Positions 36,570-44,997 of a stretch of DNA of 64,000 bases are shown in pieces. The notes beneath the pieces are model-generated. The model had not been told where the DNA came from. It was given only the letters and a program-made list of their open reading frames with translations, and did no database searches. The stretch lies in the NCBI GenBank assembly GCA_934129945.1, contig CAKOXC010000006.1, positions 1-64,000 on the forward strand. The letters run 5' to 3'. The position numbers and the translations under genes are program-made. The stretch comes from an uncultured Bacilli bacterium (GTDB taxonomy: Bacteria > Bacillota_I > Bacilli_A > RF39 > UBA660). Each line of letters opens with the position of its first letter. Position 1 is the first letter of the stretch.

Positions 36570-37880
36570 ATGAAACATACTGTTTGTTTAATAGGTAAAC
36601 CAAATGTTGGAAAAAGTACTATTTTTAATCGACTTATAAAAGAAGATAAATCAATTATAATGGATATGCCAGGTATTACAAGAGATCGTATTTATGGTAC
36701 AGTAAAAAATGAAGATAAACCATTTTTATTAATAGATACTGGTGGTATAGATTTAGGCAAAGAAGATTTTAACAAAGATATTATTATGCAAGCAACGCTT
36801 GCTATAGATGAAGCTGATGTAATTGTTTTTGTTGTTGATGGTAAAGAAGATATAACAGCAAATGATAGAAAAATTAGAGATATATTAATAAAGTCAAATA
36901 AAAAAGTAATTGTTGCAGTTAATAAAATTGACAATGAAAAAAGAAAACAAGATATATATAATTTTTATGAACTTGGTTTTGAGACAGTTTTACCTATAAG
37001 TGCTTCACATAACTTGGGATTTGATAAATTGCTTAGTGAAATAACTAAAGATTTTAAAGAAGACGAAGTAGTTACTGATGATAATTTGAAATTTTGTATT
37101 ATTGGAAGACCTAATGTAGGCAAGAGTAGTTTAATAAATGCCTTATTAAATGAAGAAAGAAGTATTGTAAGTGATATCGCTGGAACGACTCGTGATGCTA
37201 TTGATACAGTATTTAGATATAATGGTAATGATTATACTGTAATAGATACAGCTGGTATGCGAAAAAAGGGCCGTATATATGAAAATGTCGAAAAATATAG
37301 TTTCATTAGAAGTTTAAAAGCAATTGATAGAAGTGATGTTTGTGTTGTCGTTATTAATGCTTTTGAAGGAATTATCGAGCATGATAAACATATTATTTCT
37401 TATGCTATAGAAGCAGGGAAAGGAATAGTTATTTGTGTAAATAAATGGGATTTAGTAGAAGATCCAAATACTGCAATAAAAAAATGGAAAGAATTAATCA
37501 AATATGAATTGCAGTTTGTACCATATGCTAAAGTAGTATTTTTATCTGCCTTAACAAAAAAAAGAATTCATACATTAATGCCAGAAGTTATTAGTGCTTA
37601 TGAAAATAATCGTAAAGAAATAAAAACATCATTATTAAACAATGTTATAGTAGATGCTACAACTATGCATGAAGCACCATCATATAAAGGAAAAAGACTT
37701 AAAATTTATTTTGTTAATCAAACTGACAATTGTCCACCAAAATTTACTTTTAATGTAAATAATAAAGGACTTGTTCATTTTAGTTATGAAAGATATTTAG
37801 AAAATAAAATTAGAGAAAATTTTGACTTAACTGGAACACCAATTATTTTGAAATTTAAAAATAAAGGCGAAGAAGATTAA
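36570..37880 (+). CDS. der: Ribosome assembly GTPase Der (EngA)
   Basis: Der is the double-GTPase needed for 50S maturation. The 436 residues contain two G domains (GKPNVGKST ... DTGGID ... NKID, then GRPNVGKSSL ... DTAGMR ... NKWD) and the C-terminal KH-like domain ending in FKNKGEED. The ribosome site is AAAGGAGG. In B. subtilis der lies just upstream of spoIVA and hbs; the same order der ... spoIVA ... hup is kept here with extra genes inserted. Confidence 0.98.
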   Translation: MKHTVCLIGKPNVGKSTIFNRLIKEDKSIIMDMPGITRDRIYGTVKNEDKPFLLIDTGGIDLGKEDFNKDIIMQATLAIDEADVIVFVVDGKEDITANDRKIRDILIKSNKKVIVAVNKIDNEKRKQDIYNFYELGFETVLPISASHNLGFDKLLSEITKDFKEDEVVTDDNLKFCIIGRPNVGKSSLINALLNEERSIVSDIAGTTRDAIDTVFRYNGNDYTVIDTAGMRKKGRIYENVEKYSFIRSLKAIDRSDVCVVVINAFEGIIEHDKHIISYAIEAGKGIVICVNKWDLVEDPNTAIKKWKELIKYELQFVPYAKVVFLSALTKKRIHTLMPEVISAYENNRKEIKTSLLNNVIVDATTMHEAPSYKGKRLKIYFVNQTDNCPPKFTFNVNNKGLVHFSYERYLENKIRENFDLTGTPIILKFKNKGEED

Positions 37881-37884
37881 GCCT

Positions 37885-38139
37885 TTATTTTGTTTTAGAA
37901 TCAACTCTTTTATATTTAATTATTTTTTTGTTATCAAAATTTATTAAATAATCAATTTTAACATTTAAAGTTTTAGCAAGTTTTTGTAAAAAATCAACAG
38001 AAAGATTAATTTCTCCTCGCTCAATACATGCCATGTATTTAGGATTTAAATTATATTTTTCATAAAATTTTTCTTGTGATAATCCTGTTTGATATCTTAA
38101 ATATTTTAAATTATTACCAATAATTTTACTTAATAACAT
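37885..38139 (-). CDS. XRE-family DNA-binding protein
   Basis: The start at ATG 38139 (MLLSKIIGNNLKYLRYQ) follows AAGGAAGTG. The 84 residues hold one helix-turn-helix (TGLSQEKFYEKYNLNPKYMACIE) followed by a short basic tail. It is divergent from a second XRE gene at 38255 and ends 5 bp from der. A local regulator role is likely but its target is unknown. Confidence 0.85.
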   Translation of the reverse strand: MLLSKIIGNNLKYLRYQTGLSQEKFYEKYNLNPKYMACIERGEINLSVDFLQKLAKTLNVKIDYLINFDNKKIIKYKRVDSKTK

Positions 38140-38254
38140 TATTATCACTTCCTTAATTAAATATATTTATTTTTGCAGTATAAGTCTACCTATATATAAC
38201 TATAGAAAATTGACAAAAAGTAAATTATAAGATATTATTAAATTGGAGGCAGCT

Positions 38255-38467
38255 ATGAAAAATACTTTGAAAAAAATAGAAAAATTACAATTAATTAGAA
38301 ATAATAAGAATATATCTTATAAGAATATGGCTGAAATGCTAGGGGTTTCTAAAACATACTACTGGCAGATTGAAAATGGTAAACGTCGTATTACTTATGA
38401 ATTTGCCAAAAGAATAGCTAGTATTTTTAATTTGAAACCTGATGATATTTTTTATGAAGAATTTTAA
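38255..38467 (+). CDS. Small XRE-family DNA-binding protein
   Basis: The 70-residue protein starts at ATG 38255 after GGAGGCAGCT. Nearly all of it is one HTH domain (KNISYKNMAEMLGVSKTYYW, IENGKRRITYEFAKRIA). It is divergent from another XRE gene and lies directly upstream of spoVIF, whose candidate promoter starts right at its stop. Confidence 0.85.
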   Translation: MKNTLKKIEKLQLIRNNKNISYKNMAEMLGVSKTYYWQIENGKRRITYEFAKRIASIFNLKPDDIFYEEF

Positions 38468-38494
38468 ACATTATTAAAAAATCCTCATATATTA
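38468..38494 (+). promoter_or_regulatory. Sigma-K-like promoter before spoVIF
   Basis: AC (38468-38469), 16-bp spacer, then CATATATTA (38486-38494) fits the sigma-K form AC-N16-CATANNNTA. It is correctly placed before the AGGAGG ribosome site of spoVIF. AT-rich DNA gives chance hits, so the gene identity is the stronger evidence. Confidence 0.55.
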
Positions 38495-38511
38495 TAGTAG
38501 GAGGATTTATA

Positions 38512-38754
38512 ATGGCTTTTAATGATGATTTTTTTAAGAAAGTTGAGAAAAAGACAAAGGTGGATAAAAATACAATAATTTCTTTAGCTGAAAAACTACA
38601 AAAAGGTAATATGAAAGATGAAAATACAATAAGAGAAGTGATACAAAGTTTAAGTGCTATGACAGGCAAAAATGTTTCAAAAGATAAAGAAGATAAAATA
38701 GTTAATGCAATTGTTAAAGATAAAGTCCCTAAAGGTGTTGAAAAAATGTTTTAA
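38512..38754 (+). CDS. spoVIF: Stage VI sporulation protein F (SpoVIF/YjcC-like)
   Basis: The 80-residue protein matches the SpoVIF pattern as I recall it from B. subtilis: FFKKVEKKTKVDKNTIISLAEKLQ, NMKDENTIREVIQSLSAMTGK, VSKDKEDKIVNAIV. SpoVIF acts in the mother cell in late coat assembly together with GerE. The start follows AGGAGG. A mother-cell-type promoter precedes it. As an intact, conserved late sporulation gene less than 2 kb from interrupted spoIVA, it indicates that this lineage still depends on sporulation. Confidence 0.85.
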   Translation: MAFNDDFFKKVEKKTKVDKNTIISLAEKLQKGNMKDENTIREVIQSLSAMTGKNVSKDKEDKIVNAIVKDKVPKGVEKMF

Positions 38755-38841
38755 ATATGATTTTTATCATATTTTTTTAATGCTTTAATTAAAACATTTG
38801 TCACTATTTGTCGAAAGCCTTGAAATATAAAAAAATTACTA

Positions 38842-39142
38842 TATAATACACTATCGAGAAGCAAAAAGAAGATGCTTGCCACCATACTTAGAGACTAAAA
38901 TTCAGGGGGTTTTTATAAAAATAGAAGTAAAGGTGGTAGTATGAGCAAAAATGATTATATAATCTCAAGATTATTCATAATTATATTTATTCAGTTATTT
39001 ATAATAATAGCTTTATTTGTAAAAATATTAGTTATTACTTATAAGTAATAAAAAAAGCATCTTTATTCTTAAAACCTGAATAAAGGTGCTTTCCAACAAA
39101 ACTGTGGCAAGCATCAAGTCCCTAAAAGACTTTTTGCTTCTC
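38842..39142. other. Candidate type I toxin-antitoxin locus, copy 2
   Basis: Same architecture as 20833-21087: -10 TATAAT (38842-38847), outer arms GAGAAGCAAAAAG (38856-38868) and CTTTTTGCTTCTC (39130-39142), inner arms ATGCTTGCCAC / GTGGCAAGCAT (39104-39114), a central hairpin AAAGCATCTTTATTC / GAATAAAGGTGCTTT oriented to end a minus-strand RNA, and a plus-strand terminator AGTC / GACT plus T run. The plus terminator stem differs from copy 1 on both arms, so pairing is conserved. A possible -35 TTGAAA lies about 16 bp before the -10. Confidence 0.65.
38941..39048 (+). CDS. 35-residue hydrophobic peptide, putative type I toxin
   Basis: MSKNDYIISRLFIIIFIQLF begins a peptide with a polar start, one long hydrophobic helix and a C-terminal Tyr-Lys. 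GGTGGTAGT lies just before ATG. It shares its start (MSK-D-II) and all flanks with the peptide at 20918 but has a longer, different helix. Confidence 0.6.
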   Translation: MSKNDYIISRLFIIIFIQLFIIIALFVKILVITYK

Positions 39143-39145
39143 ACC
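39050..39145 (-). ncRNA. Putative antisense (antitoxin) RNA, copy 2
   Basis: On the minus strand a TATTAT-type -10 at the right border is followed by GAGAAGCAAAAAG and then the hairpin GCACCTTTATTC / GAATAAAGATGC with a T run. It overlaps the 3' part of the toxin transcript. Confidence 0.5.
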
Positions 39146-39429
39146 TAAATTAATAATAACACATTTTATATATAAAATCTATTTACACTACAGTTGTAAA
39201 GTGTAAAAATACAAATAAATCTCAAAAAGTCGGGGATTTTTTAATTGAATTTTAAAAAGTGGGAGTTTTAAAGGCTTAGTTATAATTCATTTAAAGCTCA
39301 TGCTAGTCACTGTAACAGTTATAATTTTATAAAAAAAGTATTAAATTAGATAAAATAGCAAGAAATTAATAAGAAAAAAAAGGAAATGAGACATTTTTTT
39401 GTAATAAGATAGTAGGAGGTGCAATAATA

Positions 39430-40272
39430 ATGCAAATGAAAAAAGTCTCATTACTTACTGATTGTATATTTAAAAGTATGTTTAAAGAATGTAGTGAATT
39501 TAGAGAATTATTAAATGAAATATTTAAAGATTACTTCGAGTTAGATTTAAATAGCTTTGATTTAACGAGTGAAGAATTGATGGTTATAAATATAAAAGAT
39601 ACAAGAAATAGAGTAGATTTATGTTTAAGAGATAAAGAATCAAATACATTTTTAAATATTGAAGCTAATAATTTTAAAAGAGATTATCTAGATAATAGAA
39701 ATTTATGTTATGTAGCAAAAGTAATATTACAAATATTTAAATATGATAAGAACTATAAAAAAGAATTTAAGTTATATCAAATAAATATAAATAACTATTT
39801 ATGTGAAATAGATGAAGATATAATAAATACAACCAAAAGAATGTATGATGAGAAAAATAAAGTAAGAGATGAAAAAATAACAATACATGAAATATATCTA
39901 GGCAAATATAAAGAAATGAATTATAATAATATTAGCGAGAAAGAGAAGAATCTTGCAATGCTAAATTGTACAAGTATTAAAAAAATGGAAGAACTTGTAC
40001 AAGGAAGTGAGATAAGGGGTAAGATAATGGAAAAGTTCAAGAAGAAATTAAGCGCAGAAGAATTTGCCAAGATATTATTTGATCCAGAAGAAGATCAAGA
40101 AATGATTTTAAACAGTGAAAGACTAGAAGGCATTGAAGAAGGTATTGAATCTGGGAAAAAAGAAGAAAAGTTAAAAATAGCAAAGAGTTTGATTGATTCA
40201 GGAATGAGTTATGAAGAAGTTAGTAAACATACTAAATTACCATTAGAAAAATTAAAAGAATTACTAAAATAG
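39430..40272 (+). CDS. PD-(D/E)XK nuclease-family (Rpn/transposase-like) protein, second copy
   Basis: The 280-residue protein has the same family layout as 13548-14384: DCIFKSMFKECSEFRELLNE at the start, NRVDLCLRDKESNTFLNIEAN as the nuclease core, and a C-terminus with repeated acidic helices (EGIEEGIESGKKEEKLKIA) and an HTH-like end (SYEEVSKHTKLPLEKLKELL). Sequence identity to the first copy is low, so this is another subfamily. AGGAGGTGC precedes the start. The 280 bases before it (39145-39429) show no gene. Confidence 0.78.
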   Translation: MQMKKVSLLTDCIFKSMFKECSEFRELLNEIFKDYFELDLNSFDLTSEELMVINIKDTRNRVDLCLRDKESNTFLNIEANNFKRDYLDNRNLCYVAKVILQIFKYDKNYKKEFKLYQININNYLCEIDEDIINTTKRMYDEKNKVRDEKITIHEIYLGKYKEMNYNNISEKEKNLAMLNCTSIKKMEELVQGSEIRGKIMEKFKKKLSAEEFAKILFDPEEDQEMILNSERLEGIEEGIESGKKEEKLKIAKSLIDSGMSYEEVSKHTKLPLEKLKELLK

Positions 40273-40369
40273 CAAGAAATAGCAAGAAATTGCTATTTTT
40301 AATTTCAATGACAATAAATATAATGGAAAATAAAAAGTAACAATAAATTTTTATTATTTTATAAATTAT

Positions 40370-40398
40370 GAATAAATATTATTAAAACCTCATAAGTT
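40370..40398 (+). promoter_or_regulatory. Candidate sigma-E-type promoter of spoIVA
   Basis: GAATAAA (40370-40376), 14-bp spacer, CATAAGTT (40391-40398) partly match the sigma-E form KMATATT-N14-CATACAMT. spoIVA is a sigma-E mother-cell gene in B. subtilis, which supports the placement 28 bp before the ATG. Confidence 0.4.
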
Positions 40399-40426
40399 TA
40401 ATTAGAAAAATGAAAGAGGTTATTAA

Positions 40427-40810
40427 ATGGAGAAAACAGAAATATTAGCGTCAATTGCCAAAAGAGGCAATGGAGAAATTTATTTAGGAGTAGTTGGTGC
40501 TGTAAGAACTGGTAAATCTACCTTTATAAAAAAAGTGATTGAAAATTTAATTGTTGATAATATTGAGGATGAATATGAAAAGAAAAAATGCTTAGATGAA
40601 ATACCTCAAAGTGCTTCTGGAAAAACAATAATGACAACAGAACCTAAATTTGTTCCATCAAACGGAGCAAATATAAAAATAGATGAGTTTAAGACTAATA
40701 TTAAACTTGTAGATTGTGTTGGATATGTTGTTAAAGATTCTTTGGGATATGAAGACGAAGATGGAAACCCAAGAATGGTAAAAACACCGTGGGTGAAGTT
40801 GAATAAGTGA
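40427..40810 (+). pseudogene. spoIVA: spoIVA 5' segment, split by the integrative element
   Basis: SpoIVA is the ATPase that polymerises on the forespore and is the basement of the spore coat. This piece encodes residues 1-122: EIYLGVVGAVRTGKSTFIKK (Walker A, Lys30/Ser31), PQSASGKTIMTTEPKFVP and VDCVGY, up to RMVKTPW. After Trp122 (TGG 40790-40792) the reading frame enters the element and stops after five foreign codons (VKLNK). The rest resumes in frame at 55438. Joining both parts gives 492 codons with no gap. The fragment alone lacks most of the protein and cannot assemble a coat. It is an interrupted gene restorable by excision, not a decayed one; no other lesion is visible. Confidence 0.95.
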
Positions 40811-40815
40811 TACCC
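40775..40815 (+). other. attL: left junction of the element in spoIVA
   Basis: The crossover TG is at 40790-40791. To its left is spoIVA (GTAAAAACACCG), to its right element DNA ending in GTGATACCC at 40807-40815. That 9-mer is the perfect reverse complement of GGGTATCAC at the right end. Confidence 0.85.
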
Positions 40816-40860
40816 AAATATAAAAATAAATAAATGCCGATAAAATAAAGACTAAAGACA

Positions 40861-40913
40861 ATATTTCACTTTATTAGTTAAAGACTAATTTATAGAAAGT
40901 GAGATATTTTTTT
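40861..40913 (+). terminator. Strong terminator-like hairpin just inside the left end
   Basis: ATATTTCACTTT pairs with AAAGTGAGATAT (one T-G pair), enclosing TTAGT / ACTAA, followed by seven T residues. It would stop transcription entering from the spoIVA promoter. The next gene's ribosome site is inside its right arm. Confidence 0.75.
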
Positions 40914-41912
40914 ATGAAAAATGGACAATTTTTAGAAAAAGATGAATTAATACCTTTGCTGATAAAATATGTCAAAGTAAATAAAGTTATATTCCCTATT
41001 GAAAGAGTTAAGTATTTATCTAATGAAGAAGTTATAGAAATATTAAAAGATTGTATTGATAATCAAGTAATATATAATCCTAATTATGAAATGGTAAAGA
41101 ATATTACTCTACTTGATGATAAAGATTTAAAAGAAATATATCCTCTTATTAAAGAAAGTATGGATTATATTAATTATGATTATATGAGAGATATTAAAGA
41201 TTTAGTTAATAATGTTAAATCTAGAAAAAAAGGTAAAAAGTATTCTTTTGAAGAACATTTAAAAGCATTAATTATTGCTCTACTCTCAAATCATAGGTGG
41301 GGAGATAATAATATAAGAGAAAATATGGAAACTATTGATAAGATTTTTCATAACTATGATAAGAATTATTTAAAGGTAGTTGAACCAAGTATTTTAGTTA
41401 ATAAGTTAAGGAAGATTCATTGCACTAATCCAATGATAAATAATCAAATGAAAGCATTATCTAAAAATATAATGGTATTAGAAAGAATTGAAAAAGATTA
41501 TGGAAGTTTAGATAAGTTTGTTAAAAAAGAAACTCCTAATGATATTGCTAATATGTTTAATAGTGGTAAATATAAACTAATACAAGTTGGACGAGCTTTT
41601 GCTTATGATTATTTAAAACGAGTTGGTGTTAATACTTGTAAAAAGAGTTCTCAATTAGAAAGATTATTTGGTAGTCATAGACTAGGAATTGTAGAAAATG
41701 CTAATGCAACAGAACAACAAGTATTAAATATAATTAAAAAGATAGCAATATTAAATAACTGTGATGAGATAATTGTTGAATCAATAATCCAACAATTTTG
41801 TTTATTAAGGTCTGCTAATATTTGTGGAGAGCACCCTAAATGTGAAAGATGCAAGATTAGAAAATATTGTAATTATAACAAGAAATGTGATGATATATGT
41901 CTAAAAATATAG
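40914..41912 (+). CDS. HhH-GPD/endonuclease III-like protein with Fe-S-type cysteines
   Basis: The 332-residue protein (from MKNGQFLEKDELI) has an all-helical middle like the HhH-GPD base-excision glycosylases: SFEEHLKALIIALLSNHRWGD, VVEPSILVNKLRKIHC, FNSGKYKLIQVGRAFAYDYL and a C-terminal C-X5-C-X2-C-X5-C (CGEHPKCERCKIRKYC) resembling the 4Fe-4S loop of endonuclease III (C-X6-C-X2-C-X5-C). A clear catalytic Lys/Asp HhH motif is not obvious, so glycosylase activity is uncertain. Its ATG directly follows a terminator-type hairpin, suggesting attenuation. An in-frame GTG at 40899 is an alternative start. Confidence 0.55.
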   Translation: MKNGQFLEKDELIPLLIKYVKVNKVIFPIERVKYLSNEEVIEILKDCIDNQVIYNPNYEMVKNITLLDDKDLKEIYPLIKESMDYINYDYMRDIKDLVNNVKSRKKGKKYSFEEHLKALIIALLSNHRWGDNNIRENMETIDKIFHNYDKNYLKVVEPSILVNKLRKIHCTNPMINNQMKALSKNIMVLERIEKDYGSLDKFVKKETPNDIANMFNSGKYKLIQVGRAFAYDYLKRVGVNTCKKSSQLERLFGSHRLGIVENANATEQQVLNIIKKIAILNNCDEIIVESIIQQFCLLRSANICGEHPKCERCKIRKYCNYNKKCDDICLKI

Positions 41913-41962
41913 TATAATTTAATTAGCAGTTTAACAAAAAATTAAGACAAGGAGGAATACTT

Positions 41963-42979
41963 ATGAAGAACTTACAAATTAGAAACTCAACAGCAGAATT
42001 TTTGATATTTACAAAGCAGAATAAAGAAAAAACTATTGAAGTAATAGTTGATGATGAATCAGTATGGTTAAGTCAAAAATTAATGGCTGAATTATTTGGA
42101 ACAACTAGAAACAATATTACTATGCATTTAAAAGATATTTTTAGTAAAGAATTAAAAGAAGATTCAGTATGTAAGGATTTCTTACATACTGCCGAAGATG
42201 GTAAAAATTATAATACAAAATATTACAATTTAGATGTTATTATTGCAGTTGGATTTAAAGTTAATAGTCAAAGAGCAATTGATTTTAGATTGTGGGCTAT
42301 TAATATTTTAAAACAATATTCTGTTAAAGGTTATGTTCTAGATAAAGAAAGATTAAAAAATGGTGCATTTCTAGATGAAAATTATTTTGATGAATTATTA
42401 CAAGAAATTAGAGAAATAAGAATTAGTGAAAGAAACTTTTATCAAAAGATTACTGATATTTATTCTACTAGTTTAGACTATAATTCACAATCACCAATAA
42501 CACAAGAATTTTTTAAGACAGTTCAAAACAAAATGCATTACGCTACTCATGGAAATACTGCAGCTGAAGTTATTGTAGAACGAGCAAATCATGAGAAAGA
42601 ACACATGGGTTTAACAAATTGGAAAAACTCCCCTAAAGGTAAAATAATGGCAAGTGATGTTGTTATTGCTAAAAATTATTTAACAAAAGATGAACTTAAA
42701 TCATTAGAAAGAATAGTTACAATGTATTTGGATTATGCTGAAGATCAAGCAGAAAGACATATTCCAATGACTATGGAAGATTGGAAAAATAGACTTGATG
42801 TATTCTTACAATTTAACGAGCGAGAAGTATTAGATAATCCAGGCAAAGTTTCACACAAAGTTGCTGAAAGCTTTGCACTATCAGAGTTTGAAAAATATAG
42901 AATTATTCAAGATAAAATATTTGAATCTGATTTTGATAAATTCTTATTAGATATGAAAAATGAAGATTTAGATAAATAA
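41963..42979 (+). CDS. RhuM-family protein
   Basis: The 338-residue protein matches the RhuM family, first named in a Salmonella pathogenicity island and common on mobile islands: VWLSQKLMAELFGTTRNNITMHL near the N-terminus, YYNLDVIIAVGFKVNSQRAIDFR, then IRISERNFYQKITDIYSTS and HGNTAAEVIVERANHEKEHMGL. Its biochemical role is not established. AAGGAGG precedes the ATG. As accessory cargo it supports the island nature of this segment. Confidence 0.9.
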   Translation: MKNLQIRNSTAEFLIFTKQNKEKTIEVIVDDESVWLSQKLMAELFGTTRNNITMHLKDIFSKELKEDSVCKDFLHTAEDGKNYNTKYYNLDVIIAVGFKVNSQRAIDFRLWAINILKQYSVKGYVLDKERLKNGAFLDENYFDELLQEIREIRISERNFYQKITDIYSTSLDYNSQSPITQEFFKTVQNKMHYATHGNTAAEVIVERANHEKEHMGLTNWKNSPKGKIMASDVVIAKNYLTKDELKSLERIVTMYLDYAEDQAERHIPMTMEDWKNRLDVFLQFNEREVLDNPGKVSHKVAESFALSEFEKYRIIQDKIFESDFDKFLLDMKNEDLDK

Positions 42980-43002
42980 TTTTACTAATTAAAAAAATGA
43001 AC

Positions 43003-43021
43003 TGTTCGGAATTTCCGAACA
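43003..43021. promoter_or_regulatory. Perfect 9-bp inverted repeat upstream of mob
   Basis: TGTTCGGAA-T-TTCCGAACA lies 71 bp before the relaxase start. The one-base centre suggests a protein-binding operator; it lacks the TAGTGTG nick motif of MobV origins, so I do not call it oriT. Confidence 0.6.
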
Positions 43022-43092
43022 ACTGAAATTATGAAAGGTATGTTTAATTACATATCTTTTTTTGTTGCGTAAAAGAAAGGAGAAATGATATT

Positions 43093-44388
43093 ATGAATTT
43101 AAATTATGCAATATTAAGAGTTGAACCTATTATGACTATACCTGATTTAGCACAAATAGGATCACACAATAAACGAGAAAAGAAAGCATATCAATCAAAC
43201 CCTAATATTAAATTAGAATTAACTAAAAATAATATAGAACTTGTTCCTTTAAATGTTAAATATGTTAAAGGATTTGATGATTTAACTAAAGAATATAAAA
43301 AGGAACATGATGAAAGAATGAAAACTGAAAGAGCTGATAGAAAGAAAAGATACCATGAAATGTTAAATAGTTCTAAAAATGTTGTAGCTGATGAATTAGT
43401 TATGACTGCTTCACATAATTTCTTTAAAGATATGTCCAGAGAACAAATAAAAGATTGGGCTGATACTTGTATGGAATTTGTTTATAATGATTTAGGTTAT
43501 AAAAAAGAACAAATACTTCATGCAACAGTCCATTTAGATGAAGAAACACCACATATTCATTGTGTTGTTGTTCCACTAGTTAAAAAATTAGATAAAAGAA
43601 CTAATACCGAAAGATACACTATTTCTAAAAAACAATATATTAAAGATAAAATTCAGTTATCACATTTACAAGACTTATATCATAAAAGACTAACTGAAAA
43701 AGGTTATGATCTAGAACGAGGTATTAAAGGAAGTGATAATAAACACATTAAAATAAAAGAATATAAACAACTTACTAAAAAACTAAATCATGAATTAAAT
43801 GTTAAAAATGATAGATTTGATAAAGCAATGGCTGATTTTGAAGATAAAATGAAAACAACTAAACAAACTCTTATTATTGATAAAGAATTTGTTAAGGTTA
43901 AAAAAGATACTTTTGAAAGTATGAATAATGTTATTAAAGAATCTAAAAAGGTTATGGAATTACAACCTAAATTACAAACAATATTTAATGAAGTTGATAG
44001 TTATGCTAATAGTTATAAATCATTAGAAAAAGAAAATCAAAAATATAAAAAAGAAGTTAGTAAACTTGAAACTGAAAATAAAGAACTAAAAGATGAAAAT
44101 AGAAGTTTAATTTATAGATTAAATGAACTATTTCAATTGTTAAAGAAATTCTTAAGAAAACTATTACAACGAGGCAATGATTATACTAAAGATGAAACTG
44201 CTTTAGTTGTTAAAGATTGTTATGATAATAGTGAATTTGATATGGGAGATGTTATTAAAATATCTAAAGGAACTACTAAACAAGATGAATTATTTGAATA
44301 TGTTGAAGCACCTGATTATTACAAAGAACGAGTTAGAGATTATGATGAATATGATTACGATAAAGATGATTATGATTTAAGTAGATAA
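43093..44388 (+). CDS. mob: MobV-family relaxase (Pre/Mob)
   Basis: This enzyme nicks oriT and leads the strand during conjugative mobilisation. The 431 residues have the Mob_Pre N-terminus (YAILRVEPIMTIPDLAQIGSH), ELVMTASHNFF, and the histidine/acidic metal-binding motif HLDEETPHIHCVVVP near residue 150, then a long coiled coil (KSLEKENQKYKKEVSKLETE) and an acidic Tyr/Asp tail. The ribosome site is AAAGGAG. No coupling protein or secretion gene accompanies it. Its likely oriT is at 50763-50820. Confidence 0.95.
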   Translation: MNLNYAILRVEPIMTIPDLAQIGSHNKREKKAYQSNPNIKLELTKNNIELVPLNVKYVKGFDDLTKEYKKEHDERMKTERADRKKRYHEMLNSSKNVVADELVMTASHNFFKDMSREQIKDWADTCMEFVYNDLGYKKEQILHATVHLDEETPHIHCVVVPLVKKLDKRTNTERYTISKKQYIKDKIQLSHLQDLYHKRLTEKGYDLERGIKGSDNKHIKIKEYKQLTKKLNHELNVKNDRFDKAMADFEDKMKTTKQTLIIDKEFVKVKKDTFESMNNVIKESKKVMELQPKLQTIFNEVDSYANSYKSLEKENQKYKKEVSKLETENKELKDENRSLIYRLNELFQLLKKFLRKLLQRGNDYTKDETALVVKDCYDNSEFDMGDVIKISKGTTKQDELFEYVEAPDYYKERVRDYDEYDYDKDDYDLSR

Positions 44389-44560
44389 AATTAAAAAACA
44401 TTCTTGATTTTTTTAATTATTAGAGTGATAAATAGTAAAACAGAAATTTGAGATTATACCCTATTTAAATGCTTATAGTTAAGTTTTAAGTTAAGGTTTA
44501 ATCTCTTATCTGTTCCTTAAATAAAATGCCTAAAATGGCTAATTTGAAAGGAGAATATTT

Positions 44561-44956
44561 ATGTTATTAGATAATAATACCGAAAAAGTAATTGATTTAG
44601 TTAATATGTTTGATAATTTAAATGATATTGATAAAGTTAGATTAGCAATACATCTACTTGAAGATTTAGGGTTTACATCTACTTATGATATCAATAATTT
44701 TATAAAAGTTTTAAAAAATGTTTTATTAATACTAGATCCTGAATCTAAAAATGTAATAACTAACTTTGCTAAATATAAAAACTTATTATTTATTTCAGCA
44801 AAGTATATGGAATTATCACTTGAAGAAAAGAAAAAGTTTTCAGTAGAAATGTTATTTAATATCTTTCAATATGATTTTGAAAATGAGGAAATAAATGCTA
44901 AAATCAATGAACAATTAAATGTATATGATTATTGTTATTCATTAAATGTATTATAA
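44561..44956 (+). CDS. Hypothetical element-borne protein
   Basis: The 131-residue, predicted all-helical acidic protein (KVIDLVNMFDNLNDIDKVRLAI, HLLEDLGFTSTYDINNFIKVL) follows AAAGGAGAA. I do not recognise the family. A strong shared terminator separates it from the convergent repressor gene. The 170 bases between mob and this gene show no further gene. Confidence 0.6.
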   Translation: MLLDNNTEKVIDLVNMFDNLNDIDKVRLAIHLLEDLGFTSTYDINNFIKVLKNVLLILDPESKNVITNFAKYKNLLFISAKYMELSLEEKKKFSVEMLFNIFQYDFENEEINAKINEQLNVYDYCYSLNVL

Positions 44957-44997
44957 AAGCGAGAATATGTTTTAATTAGCATACTCTCGCTTTTTTT
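44957..44997. terminator. Bidirectional terminator
   Basis: AAAGCGAGA-ATATG pairs with CATA-CTCTCGCTTT, then a T run; it serves both convergent genes. Confidence 0.9.

Noticed and set aside
39189..39198. TACA-GT-TGTA, resembling a BlaI/MecI operator
   Set aside because: No BlaI/MecI regulator or target gene is nearby and the motif is short for AT-rich DNA.
43003..43021. Inverted repeat before mob as oriT
   Set aside because: It lacks the MobV pre-nick motif TAGTGTG, which is present in a proper stem context at 50797.
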